DNA of 64,000 nt. It comes from Manihot esculenta (lineage: Eukaryota > Streptophyta > Magnoliopsida > Malpighiales > Euphorbiaceae). This document shows positions 11,058 through 22,436 of this stretch, in pieces (the stretch's first letter is position 1; every line of letters begins with the position of its first letter). The position numbers and the translations under genes were made by a program. The notes below the pieces were generated by a model. The model was not told where the DNA came from, ran no database searches, and worked only from the letters and a program-made list of their open reading frames with translations. Location: NCBI RefSeq assembly GCF_001659605.2, contig NC_035168.2, positions 13,914,362-13,978,361 of the forward strand, given 5' to 3'.

Positions 11058-11815
11058 TGCAAGATATCAAATAGAAAAATCAATCACACAACTGAGAATC
11101 ATAAACAATTTCCTTGTGAGAATCACCTAGAATTCAGAATCATACTTGCAACTGAAAATCAATCAACAACTCAAAATCAATCACACAACTGAGAATCATA
11201 AACAATTTCCTTATGAGAATCACCTAGATATCATAATCATACTTGCAACCGAAATTCAATCACACAACTCAAAATCAATCAACAACTAAAAATCAATCAC
11301 ACAACTGAGAATCTTAAACAATTTCCTTGTGAGAATCACCTAGATATCAGAATCATACTTGCAACTGAAAATCAATCACACAACTCAAATCAAAAATCAA
11401 TCACACAACTGAGAATCTTAAACAATTTCCTTGTGAGAATCACCTAGATATCATAATCATACTTGCAACTGAAAATCAATCACACAACTCAAAATCAAAA
11501 ATCAATCACACAACTGAGAATCTTAAAACAATCCTTGTGAGAATCACCTAGATATCAATAATCATACTTGCAACTGAAAAATCAATTCACACAACTCAAA
11601 ATCAATCAACAACTCAAAATCAATCACAACAACTGAGAATCATAAACAATTTCTGCTTGTGAGAATCACCATAGATTATCATAATCATACTTGCAACATG
11701 AAAATCAATTACACAACTCAAATCAATCAATAACTCACAAATCAATCAACAACTCAAAATCAATCAACTCAAAATCAATCAACAACTCAAAATCAATAAC
11801 ACAACTAAAAGTCAA
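11058..11815. repeat. Minisatellite, about 96-120 bp units
   Basis: About six imperfect units share 'AATTTCCTTGTGAGAATCAC', 'CATACTTGCAACTGAAAATC' and 'AATCAATCACACAACT'. The TTTCCTTGTGAG landmark falls at about 11110, 11206, 11322, 11426, 11530 and 11650. The last two units carry many single-base insertions that the first four lack (for example TTCTGCTTGTGAG for TTCCTTGTGAG). Confidence 0.85.
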
Positions 11816-14039
11816 TCACATTTGCATATAGGTGAATATTACAGTGAATTAATTTATTGTTGATTCTGCTAAATATATAATTAAATATAAAAATAATTAA
11901 TAAAAATATATATTAATTTATATTTTTTAATGAAGTTAATAGTTAAAAAAATATGTATTTTAATTTTATTAATTATATTTTATATTTTTTATTAATAAAA
12001 TTTAATATTAATTTCAATTATACAGTAATATTAATTATATAGTAATATTAATTATACATATTAATTAAAATATTATTTTTTAATATTATTTCAATTATAC
12101 AGTAATATTAATTATACCATTAAAAAATTAATAAAATTATCATGTTATTTTGTCAAACTCATTTGACATGAGCAAAATTTAAAATTAATTATAAAAGGCC
12201 TCTCTTGTCATACACTGGGTCTCCATGGTTTTGAAGCCCTGTGTCATGTTATTTGGATTCTTAAAAATGAGATATATAAGCACTCCTCTTGAAGTGGCGC
12301 CAGGCCTTCATTTTTTTTTTTAATTTTTTAAATTATTAAAATATTATAATTATATTAATTAATTAATATATTAATTAATTAATATATTATAATTATATTA
12401 ATTAATTAATATATTATATTAATTAATTAATATATTATATTAATTAATTAATATATTAAGAATAATATTAATGGTCCTAATATTTTAGAGAGTTATGAAA
12501 TATAATAAATTTATTATAATAAATTTAAGCAGCTAATATGGCATTTTTAGATTTGTGGTGTATAAACACCTGGGTGTAGGCAAGTCTTTCTCCATGTTTA
12601 ATTGCTAATAGATTGGCTTTATGTTCAATTTATTGTTTTTCTTTTCCTTTGGCTTTATGTTCAATAATATTAATACCATTGTCACTGCTGTTATATCATG
12701 TAAGACAAACAAAAGCAAAGTCTTAATCTCCAGTGAAGTTGTCACCATGAAAAGTCTTCAATGGAAAATTATATGCTACTAAGCATTAAGCTAAAATAAA
12801 CAGCTAAGGATAATAAAGATATATGTAAATGTTGTCAGAGTTACAAATTCCTAAATTCCTTACCACAAAGTGGTGCATACATTAGAAATGTGTTATATTT
12901 TCTACAAAAACCACAAAAGAGAAGCTAAGTTTTGTGAGGGACGGGACAACCTAATAAGAACTCAACTACTGGTACACACCCTAACCCAGTTACCCAAATT
13001 GGGATCGAAGTTTGTTGAAGACATAAATCTGTTAGCTTAACCTTAAGAACCCTACAATGAATTAGTTAGAGGATTGATATAACATAATGAACAGTAGTGA
13101 AATAAACATTTTACAGAACAATATTCCATTTCATTACCATTATGCTGAAATACAGTATACCATACATGCTTTAGGTATTCATAAATTGCAAGTACAATTG
13201 GGCAGCAAATGGAGGGAGGATTTTAGTTATCTATTATTTTATACTTCTTATGGTTCAGGCAACATATTCAAAAACCTATTAGTTACTAATGGTATTGTGT
13301 ATACATGTTGCAAATCATTATTAGTGTATATTAAAGGTTATGGAATTTGCTGTTTTAACTGTGCAAAGATGGTTTTCCTGCAATTTTGCAAAAAAGAGTG
13401 TAAGAAATTTTGTTCAATAGCTTTATCACCATTCTAAAAGGAAATCTCATTTACAAAAGTCAATTACAGAAATTTACAGAATTTCCTTATTTCTCATCTA
13501 TGGGATATATCATCGTTCTGTTAGGTATGCAGAAGTAAGTTCTAAAATAAATGAGACTTCAAGTAGATGCACAATAAATCATACACTAAGTAGACATTAG
13601 AAGCCTCACACGTACTCTAGCACATTCATAACAGATTTGAAAACAAGGAAATGCGTACTTGGCCATAGTCATTATATAATTAATAAGCCCATACTTGCAA
13701 GCAACAGATTTAGTTAGCTTACGGACAGCTTTGGCAGCTCAAACAAAGTATACAGTACACACGAAATCATAATTGTCTAATTCTATAGCAAATCAAAATT
13801 CACAACACTAAATCATGTATGTGAAAAGTTTAACAACAGCAAAATCACTAAAGGTCTTCTAAAGATTCAACCTATAAAAAACAAAAAGTTTCATGCTGGT
13901 GGTTTATCACTGTGTATCCCATTCTGCATTATATCAAGTTTCTTTTCACAGTATTGGTGTGCGTATGCCAGTTGTTATTTATATCATTCCTAAAGGCTAT
14001 GATATTTAAAACGTAAAATTCAGCACCAGCAATATCTCT
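11816..14039. other. CACTA interior without a recognisable gene
   Basis: This is AT-rich DNA. Around 12340-12460 TTAATTAATTAATATATTA repeats as a self-complementary array of about 22-32 bp units. A frame of 116 residues at 13087-13437 has no motif I recognise and sits in degenerate sequence, so I do not call it a gene. The remainder may hold lost transposase exons that I cannot identify. Confidence 0.5.
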
Positions 14040-14690
14040 TCTTATAATTAAAACAAAATATATGAATAAAAAAAGTAAAATTATATTAATTCAACAAATA
14101 TCAACAAACCCATTCACATAAATTATGTAAATTTCAACAAATTTCAAATAACGAACAAACTTCAGTAAACAAAATTCAACAAACTCATCAAATAACCTGT
14201 GGTGGAGCAATGGAAGAGCTACAGCGAGCAAACTGGAAACGGCTTGCCGAGGAGAAGCAAATTGGAAACGACCGATGAGGAGCTGCAGCGACTCTGGACT
14301 AAAGACGTGCCGAGGAGAGGCTGGACTCTGGAGAAATGGATGCGGCTACTCCCTACCTGCCGCCAGTTAAAATAATTAAAAACAAATATATGAATAAAAA
14401 AAAATTATATTATTCAACAAATATCAACAAACCCATTCACATAAATTATGTAAATTTCAACAAATTTCAAATAAAGAACAAAGTTCAATAAACAAAATTC
14501 AACAAACTCATCAAATAACCTGTGGTGGAGCAATGGAAGAGCTACAGCGAGCAAACTGGAAACGGCTTGACTTGCCGAGGAGAAGCAAACGACCGATGAG
14601 GAGCTGCAGCGACTCTGGACTAAAGACGTGCCAAGGAGAGGCTGGACTCTGGAGAAATGGATGCGGCTACTCCCTACCTGCTGCCAGCGT
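14040..14690 (+). repeat. Tandem duplication of about 320 bp
   Basis: The segment about 14040-14361 is repeated immediately at about 14366-14690. Both units run from 'AATATATGAATAAAAAAA' through 'ACCTGTGGTGGAGCAATG' to 'GGCTACTCCCTACCTGC', with small indels between them. The GC-rich second half looks like former transcript sequence of the transposon, but no stable frame is shared by both units. Confidence 0.85.
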
Positions 14691-14721
14691 GCTGCTGGGT
14701 TTTCTTTTTTTCTTTGATTTG

Positions 14722-14985
14722 GGAAGGGAATCGGGGGAGAGAGGCGTGGATGGAGAGAGGGAAGGGAATCGGGAGAGAGAGGCGTGGATGGAGAGAGGGA
14801 AGGGAATCGGGGGAGAGAGGCGCGGATGGAGAGAGGGAAGGGAATCGGGGAGAGAGGCGTGGATGGAGAGAGGGAAGGAATCGGGGAGAGAGGCGTGGAT
14901 GGAGAGGAGGGGAAGGGGGAGAGAGGCGCGGATGGAGAGAGGGAAGGGAATCGGGGGAGAGAGGCGCGGATGGAGAGAGGGATGT
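14722..14985 (+). repeat. GC-rich minisatellite, 38-bp unit
   Basis: About seven units of a 38-bp sequence occur (GGGAAGGGAATCGGGGGAGA then GAGGCGTGGATGGAGAGA), alternating GGCGTGG and GGCGCGG variants. Frames through it (for example 14533-15012) give Arg/Glu/Gly repeats and are not convincing genes. Confidence 0.9.
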
Positions 14986-15009
14986 TTGACTCAGAGCAAA
15001 ATGGGAAAA

Positions 15010-15300
15010 TAGAAGAGGGATTAGGGTTAGTTTTGTTAGTATAGCTAATTAGTGATTAGGCATTAGTTTTCTTAGGGATTAGGGATTAAGATTAGAAATT
15101 AGGGATTAGGAATTAGAATTAGGGATTAGAGTTAGGGATTAAGAATTAAGGATTAGGATTATGGATTAGAGATTAGGGTTAATTTTGTTAGGAATTAGGG
15201 ATTAATTAGGAATTAGGTTAGAGATTACAGATTAGTTATTAGGAATTAGGATTAATTTTATTAGGGATTAGGGATTAATTAGGTATTAGATATTAGGGGT
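15010..15300 (+). repeat. Degenerate GGATTAGG repeats
   Basis: About 290 bp is built from variations of GATTAGG, ATTAGGG and AATTAGG. It looks like, but is not, the plant telomere repeat TTTAGGG. It follows the 38-bp minisatellite and lies inside the CACTA element. Confidence 0.7.
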
Positions 15301-15720
15301 GAGCAGAATTCGGTTCAAATCGAAAAAATCGATCGAACCGAATCGATTTGAAAATTTAGTTCGTTTTTTTATACATTTTGATTCGGTTCAGTTTTTAATT
15401 TTAAAAAATTTTAATTATTTCGGTTCGGTTTGATTTTGATAAAAAAAAATAAAAAACCGAACCGAACTGATTAATGATAATATATGTTTTTTCAATAATA
15501 TAGAGAAATTAAATCATATGAAGATTAAAATATTTTAATTAAATTTTAAAATACTAAAAATAAAGTGTAAAAATAAAAAATTATTAAAAATCAAAAACCG
15601 ATCAAACCGAACTGAATCAGACCGGTTCGGTTCGATTTGGTTTTTAATCAAAATCGGTTCGGTTCGATTTTTATAAACACTAAAATAAAATAAATTGTCA
15701 AAACGACGTCGTTTTGAAAT
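15294..15720. repeat. CGGTTCGGTT repeat element (MITE-like)
   Basis: This starts TAGGGGTGAGCAGAATTCGG and is full of direct and inverted copies of TTCGGTTCGG / CCGAACCGAA. A related element at 46985-47490 ends with the complementary TGCTCTCCCCTA. At 15700-15717 lies the perfect 18-bp palindrome CAAAACGACGTCGTTTTG. Confidence 0.7.
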
Positions 15721-15789
15721 CACTTAATTTAAAATTTAAAATAAAATAAAATTTAATTAAAAATTAAATTAAAATTTTAAAAAAATAAA

Positions 15790-16066
15790 ATGGCTGATTA
15801 GTCGCTGATTGGTCGCTATTTAGCGACTAATTATTTTAGTCGCTAAATTTGGTCGCAAATAACTCGCGCCATTAATTCCCGCTAAATTTAGCGACCATTT
15901 ATATTTGGTCGCTAAATAGCGACCAATTAACGACCAAAAATTGGTCGCTAAGCTTTTTATTAAATAAATATATTATTTCATTCATTTAGTCGCAGAATGG
16001 TCGCTGATTGGTAGCTATATAGCGACCAAAAAATATGGTCGCTAATTTTGGTCGCAATTTCACAGT
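15790..16066. repeat. Right sub-terminal array of TGGTCGCTA motifs
   Basis: About 15 copies of GGTCGCTA, TAGCGACC or close variants occur in 270 bp, mirroring the array at 9537-10185. This shows that both ends belong to one element. Confidence 0.85.
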
Positions 16067-17930
16067 TTTTTCGACTACAGGCAGTGAACAAGTCACTACC
16101 AAAAAATCGGTACCCTCTGCCAAGGATCGATGATCTATTAGACCAGCTAGAAGGAGCGGGTTGTTTCTCCAAAATAGATCTAAGATCGGGGGTACCATCA
16201 GTAAGAATAAGGGATGAAGATGTGCCCAAGACAGCTTCAGGACCAAATATGGGCATTTTTGAGTTCCTTGTGATGCCGTTCGGGTTTAACTAATGCCCCT
16301 GAAGCATTATGGCCCATGAACAGAGGGTTTAGGTAGTACCGGGATCACATTTGTTATTGTCCTTTCATAGATGATATCTGGGATTCCAGGAATGCATAGG
16401 GAGCATGGCCCCATCATTACAGTTGGTTCTGCAGACTTTGAGGGAACATGCTTGTATGCAAGTTCTCTAGTGTGGTTCTGGTAAGGAGCATTTCGTTCTT
16501 GGGGCATGTGGCTGTACGGAAAAGAAAATGGTATAGAGGTAGACCCCAAGAAGAACGAAACTGTGCTAAACTGGCTAGACCCACTTCAGTGACAGAGATT
16601 AGAAGTTTCTTGGGTTGGCAGTTACTACAGGAGGGTCGTTCGGACTTTCCAAAGATTGCAGCTCACTATGACCAGACTAACCAGGAAGAATTCAGACGTT
16701 TGTGTGAGACCGACCAGTAGACGAAGAGAAGTTTTGAAGAGCTTTAAGAAGAGTTGACTCCAACACCAGTTTAGCTTGCCCATCTAGTGATGAGGGACTT
16801 AAAGTCTTTTGTGATGCATCCCGTGTGGGACTGGGTTGTTGTGTACTAATGCGATGACGAGGGTGATCGCTTATGCTTATAGGCAACTTGAAGAAGCATG
16901 AGTTGAATTTACCCCACACATGACCTGGAGATGAGATGCAGCCAGTAATCTTTGCACTCAAGGATGTGGACGGCACTACCTCTATGGGGTTAAATGGAGA
17001 TCTCTACAGATCATAAGAGCCACAGTACATCCTGAGTCAAAGAGATTTGAACTTGGACAGAGAAGGTGGGTGGAGCTGTGAGGACTATGATTGTTTTACA
17101 AGATTCAGTACCATTCGGGTAAGGCGAAACGTTGGGGAGAAGCCTTAAGACGAAATCACTTGACAGTTTATCCCAATCTCGGCAGAGAGGAGGCCAGTGG
17201 TGAAGGAAGTTTACAAGCTAGCTCATTGAGGGAAGGTCTACGAGGAGTTGTTGGTACAGGTGCATTGGTGCCCAGATGAGAGTGGGCACCCGTGTTTTGG
17301 AGCAGGTGGCTCAGAAACAGCATGAGGACCCGGAAGTAGTTAGTAAAGATTGCCAGGACTATTCAGTCAGGCAATATAGTGAGTTCAGATTCGACACAAG
17401 GGGAGGATCCTCCGCTATGGGAAGCAGAACATGTTGTACCAGATGACATAGGGCTAAAAGGAGACATTATGGAGAGCGGTCATAATGCAGATACAACATT
17501 CACCCCGGGGCCACCAAGATGTATCAAGACCAAAGGAAGGTGTATTGGTGGCCGGCTATGAAGAAAGAAGTTGGCACAGTTTGTCGTCAGCCTGTGAAGT
17601 GTGTCAGAGGGTGAAGCGAGCATATCAAGAAGCCGGTTGGAATGCTTAACCCGCACTACCTATTCCAGAATGGAGGATAATGGGAAAATTATAGCTATGG
17701 ACTTGTAGGGGGGTTACCGGCGGGCGTCCACAGAATGATTGGACTCCATATGGTGATTGGGAAGACTCACTAAATTGCTCCTTCTCCCTGTCAGGAGTGA
17801 GTGGCTATTATGTGGACAAGTTGGCGAAGGTGTATGTGAGCTTATGGGTTTTTAGTATTTTGACAATGTGGCTTGCAAATGTATGTTGATGTGTTTTAGA
17901 TTGGGCCGGTTGGTTTTAGGTAGTTGATGC
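16067..17930 (+). pseudogene. Ty3/gypsy pol relic (chromovirus-like)
   Basis: In order on the plus strand: reverse transcriptase (FDYRQ, then [19 protein letters not shown] and [10 protein letters not shown] at about 16067-16200; [12 protein letters not shown] at about 16370), thumb/connection (VDPKKNETVLNWL near 16540), RNase H (KVFCDAS near 16805, then RVIAYAYRQLKKHELN), and the integrase zinc-binding region (VYWWPAMKKEV near 17545 and CEVCQRVK). The frame is broken many times, beginning with a single-base loss between DYRQ and VNK. Everything upstream (gag, protease, first RT motifs) is missing, cut off exactly at the CACTA end. A matching 3' LTR follows. Confidence 0.85.
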
Positions 17931-19487
17931 CCCTAAGGACTTGATGTAGCTGGTGTATGAGTGTGTAGAATAGGTTTTGTGCATGTATGGATGAAGTGGA
18001 GGCATAAATGCAAAGGGGGCTGAGTTTCTGCCATTGATTGGCGAAACCAGGTTCGGCGACGAAAGGAACTTTCGGCCGACGAACGTGCTTGTGGAGGCAG
18101 CCTTAGGCTGCGAAGCTTGCCCCCGAAAGGAGCACTTTCGTCTCTGTATGGGAGTTTCGGCCGCCGAAGGTGCAGACGGAACATGCTATGAGTTCGCCTC
18201 TGTCTGGGAAGTTTCGGCCGTCGAAGGTGCCGCCGAACTGCCTGACTTTGACTTAAGGGACTTTTTTTTCCGGCCCGCCGAAACTACCGCCGAAAGTGCC
18301 CTGTCCGCCCTTTCTTGCATGTTTTTCTATGATTATTCCATTGATGTTTTTAGGGGGTTTTTGGGGAATAGTTTAGGTTATGTTCATGTATGTTTGGTCT
18401 CTCATTGGAGTCCACCGGGTAGGTTAGACACGAGGAACCGAGGACCCCAGCAATGAGGTCGTTGCCCCAGTGTCTGGTGGTCAGAGCTATCCAGAGGTGA
18501 GTGGAATAACCCTTATGTTTTTAAGGGCAAATCAATTGCAAGGATTGAGCATGTCAGGCATCTGATGCCATGTGATGAATTTAGGTGCTTGCATTAGAAT
18601 TAACGATATGTTTCATGGCATTAATTTTAAATGTGATGTGGATGAATTTGGATGATCCATTAGCCTCGATCTATGATATTACGAGTTTGGATAGTACGGT
18701 ACGGAATGTAAGACAGTGGGACCCATTCTACGTGAGCTTGGCACTATGTAAGGAAAGACCAGGACCATTCTACATTCTGGCCACAGTGGACACTATTATG
18801 TTATGATAGGAACGGGAAAGACCAGGACCATTCTACGTTCTGGCACAGTTGGACCATGTAGAGGGCTATTGGTGACAGGTTCATACTTTGATGTGCTTAT
18901 CTGTGATGTGATGCATTCCATGTGATCTATATTGTTAAATGTTTTATTATTCTGCTCATGGGCCTCTAGTAGCTCACCCATACCCAAATTTCCCCAGGAC
19001 TTGCAGGTACAGGGTAGACCAGGAGGTTTACAAGAGTAAGGAAGTCTATGGTATATATAATAGATAGTGTGGACATGATAAATGTATTAATGTTATGTCA
19101 AAGTACAGTTTTCAGTCATGTAATGATTTGGAGGATTAGAGATTGGTTGACTTTATGTATGAGGTATCCCTTTTTAATTTACAAGGATGCAAAGTGTTTA
19201 TAATGTTCATGTAAGCCAACTCATCTTATGATGTATCGCCCATTGGGGCATTGATGGGATCCCACAGAGGGTCATGATATGTTATGGCTCTATTACAGTG
19301 CATGCTCAGGTTGAGTTGGGTGTATGAAAGAAAAGTTTTAAATTTTATGTATGTTGTGTTGATCAGTATGGGATTTAAATAGGTTCTCAGGATGTATGTC
19401 AGGCTTATACGGGTCTTGGCGGCCTTAAGCCGACCCGGATCCTAGCGCCGGTTAGCGGTTCGCTTTTCGGTCGTTACAGGTACTCAC
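17931..19487 (+). repeat. Gypsy 3' LTR (partial), plus orientation
   Basis: This matches the reverse complement of the left two thirds of the solo LTR at 60985-63201. Shared blocks include GGTTCGGC..., 'CCGAAAGTGCCCTGT', 'GGATCCTAGCGCCGGT' and the terminal CGTTACA at 19481-19487. About 780 bp corresponding to the start of the LTR are missing or unrecognisable. A short repeat with 'AAGACCAGGACCATTCTAC' occurs twice near 18752 and 18818. The LTR end abuts the copia relic inside a homologous sequence, which shows that the gypsy inserted into that copia. Confidence 0.8.
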
Positions 19488-21914
19488 TGGTTTGACATTG
19501 AATGTCCAAACTTCCTTAAAAGCTTCTCAACATAATGACTCTTTGTGATAGCATTGGACTACACTTCTTCTGATTCTAACTCCCAAATCACGTTGCCTCC
19601 CACATCTTATATCAAATGTAGAGGCAATGAAGGTTTTTGATTTACAACTATATCGTAACTTGTACCAAAGTAAGCATATCATCCAATATAAACAAATAAT
19701 ACAGATTCACCATTTATATGTTTTGTATATACACACTATCAATCATTTATACATTTGTAATACACACTTATCAACTTCAAGAGAGATAAAACTATCATTC
19801 AACAAATTTGATCAAATTTCTCATGCCATTATTTGGAGAGCTTGTTTTAAAGCATATAATGATCTAAGAAGTTTACAGAATTTATTTTTTTGACCAGAAA
19901 TAATACAACCCTTAGGTTGAACCATATAATTTCTTCTTCAAGTCTCCATTTAAAACTGTTTTAACATCCATTTGATAAATAACAAGTTTATGTATAGAAG
20001 TTAAAACAAATTAATACTCTAATAGAAGAAAATTCTGTCTCAGGAGCTAAAGCAAATTTATGTATAGAAGCTAAAACAAACTTATAAGCTTGAGTTTATA
20101 AGTTTCAACATAACTTATAAACATGATCATAAGGTTTTTGAACCTATTTTTCATATCTTAGGACCAGAAAGAATTACTTTAGCAAGACACCCCCACACTT
20201 TTAAATATTTTAAGTTAGGTGTAAAACCTTTTCAAAGTTCATAGGGTATTTTATCAGTTTTCTTACAGGGTATCCTATTTTGTAGATGACAAGCAGAGAT
20301 AATAGAACTTCCCCCCAAAGGTTATTAGGTGAGGAAGAACTTATTAATAAACATTCATCATTTCTGTTAATATTCTATTTTCTTTTTGCTATTCCATTAG
20401 ATTCAAGTGAGTAGGGTGAAGTAAATTCATGAATTATCTCTTTTTTTTTTCACAAAAGTCATTAAATAAGATATATTCTCCACCTCTATCTGATCTAATC
20501 TTTTTTTTTTTATTTAATTGATTTTCTATTCCAGCTTTATACAATTAAAATATATCAAATGCTTCATCTTTGTTTCTAAGCAAATACACTTTAGTATATC
20601 TAGAATAGTCATCAATAAAAATTGCATAATATATATATTACCACCTCTAGTCATAATTTGTTTTAAATCCCCTAAGTATGTGTGTATTAAACTAAGCAAT
20701 TCAGATTCTCTATATGTAGTTAAATATAATTTTTTGATTGACTTAGATTCTACACAAATCTCACACATTTATTTAAACATGTATTACCAGTGTCAGATAT
20801 TATACCAAGATATTGCATTTTTTTTTAATATAAGAAGCACTAACATGTCCTAATCTAGCATGCCATAAATTAAAAGAATCAATCAAGAAAGCACAAGAAG
20901 ATGTGTTTCCATTTGTTATTGCAAAAATATTGAGAACAAAGAGTCTCTGATTACAATAACCTTTTCAATAAAAATATCATTTTTAGTCAGTATAATTTTG
21001 TCTGACCCAAAGGACACCTTTAATCCCATCCTTTCCCAATAGAGCTACATAAATTAAATTAGCTCTTATATTAGGTACATGAAGTACCTCATTAAGTGCC
21101 AAGGTCTTGTCAGATGTGAGTTTGAGAAGAACTTTCTCTTTACTAAGAACACTTGCAGTCCTAAAATCACCTAAATACACATGTTCTTCTCCTTCCCCCA
21201 CTGTAGTAAGAGGTAAACTCATTTCTGTCTGTACAGATATGCCTAGTAGCACCAAAATCTACTACCATTCTAGCACATTAGCTACAAAAAAAGTTTGAAA
21301 AATGACCGTAGCAATAATGTCATCTCCTTCAACTAAATTCACTTTTGGTTTAGGAGGATTGTCATTTATCACTCTTTTCCTGCACTGGGTTGCATCATGA
21401 CCCGGCTTACCACATACAAAACAATATATTTTTTCTTTTTAAAGATGGGATTATTAAACTTAGGTTTGTAATCAGATTTCTTATTTTCGTACCTGTTATT
21501 TGATTTGTGCACCTTTTCTTGTACAAGATTTGCTCTTGTAGCCAACATCCTCAGCAAAATATTTTAGGTTCACTGAATCCCATATTTCATTGAATCCCAT
21601 ATTTTCTTGGCTTCCTTGTAGGAACAATAGTTATTAAAGATATCATTAGAAAGAGTATTGATAATTGTATGCCTACATACCTTATTAGAATAGGTCCAGA
21701 TTTCATAAAACTTTGGATCAACAGCAGGTATAGGTCTTGATTCTCAATCTTTAAGATGTCAGGAAAATGTTTGGCGTATAGAACAGCAGATAGAAGAGAT
21801 CCACCATTTGCAAAAGCAGAAACAGTGATAATGTCATTGGAAGCAGGTAGTGCAGAAGCAGAGACAGTGACAACATTTGGTTCCATTTGTGTAAAGATAA
21901 ATCCTTAAGATGTG
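19488..21914 (-). pseudogene. Copia relic A, gag to reverse transcriptase, minus strand
   Basis: Read from right to left: gag start MEPNVVTVSASALPASNDII (about 21886), gag UBN2-type sequence, zinc knuckle CFVCGKPGHDATQC (21382-21423, CX2CX4HX4C), protease motif VDFGATRHICT (near 21250), GEGEEHVYLGDFRTASVLS and ALNEVLHVPNIRANLI, integrase remains, then the RT end FNVKPVSTPY near 19490. It is the same family as the nested copia at 38930-42358 but retains the zinc knuckle and protease that the latter has lost. Frameshifts are frequent. The left side is cut by the gypsy LTR at 19487 and the right side stops within the 5' leader, so neither LTR is present. Confidence 0.85.
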
Positions 21915-22436
21915 ATTTTACAACATTATGTAAATGAAAATTGAGGTTTGAGATGCCAAGCATTATTTTTCTTTCTCATGAATATTCATTTTTAGTGAAG
22001 TCATCTTGATATGTTTGGAAGTGACAAAAGTGATTTGATAAATCAAATTTCTCAAAGTCTAGTTTCGCTCTAAATTATATTTTGTTATTTCAAAATTAGA
22101 ACTTCTAATTTTGACATTTAGATTCTATTTTCATTGCCAGTCTAAAAATAATAACTAGTTTTTTACTAGATCATTTTTTACCTATCAAGATCAACCCCAA
22201 ATAGTTATTTCTCACTTCCACATATAATACTTCATTGTACAACATTTTTCACTTAATAAAAGCATACTTTTAATTTAGATTAGTTATGAGAACTTTATTG
22301 GTTTGATTCAAGGGCATTCATTAAGCATTCTTGACCAATCCAACTCTTTCTCTTCTTAATAGATATTCTGAAATTATTTGAATCGAGTGAGAGTTTATTA
22401 TTTTTCATCTACTTCAACTTATTTATGGTTTTCAAG

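Larger units (their letters stand above)
9537..16066. mobile_element. CACTA (En/Spm-type) DNA transposon, defective, right end damaged
   Basis: The left end is CACTACAAAAAAACAGTG, a typical CACTA terminus. Both ends carry dense direct and inverted copies of TGGTCGCTA / TAGCGACCA, the sub-terminal binding arrays typical of the superfamily. The right end should read CACTGTTTTTTTGTAGTG, but the sequence has CACAGTTTTTT and then passes directly into gypsy reverse transcriptase. The last seven or so bases are therefore lost and no target duplication can be shown. The only recognisable coding trace is a C-terminal transposase fragment on the minus strand. The interior is filled with minisatellites and a smaller repeat. 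It interrupts a gypsy LTR on the left. Confidence 0.85.

Noticed and set aside
11058..11815. CRISPR-like regularly spaced repeats
   Set aside because: Units are long and contiguous with no unique spacers, and the window is plant nuclear DNA; it is a minisatellite.
13087..13437. 116-codon frame in the CACTA interior
   Set aside because: No recognisable motif, irregular composition and no partner elsewhere in the window. It could be part of a lost transposase exon, but I cannot support it.
14657..15044. Three overlapping frames over the 38-bp minisatellite
   Set aside because: A 38-bp unit is not a multiple of three, so all frames stay open by chance through stop-free repeats; no domain is visible.
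15010..15300. Interstitial telomere
   Set aside because: The repeat unit is GGATTAGG-like and irregular, with no run of TTTAGGG.
17934..18456. Frames over the TTCGGC-rich LTR (also 62065-62431)
   Set aside because: Arg/Pro/Ala-rich frames on both strands come from GC-rich palindromes in LTR sequence and share no protein family.
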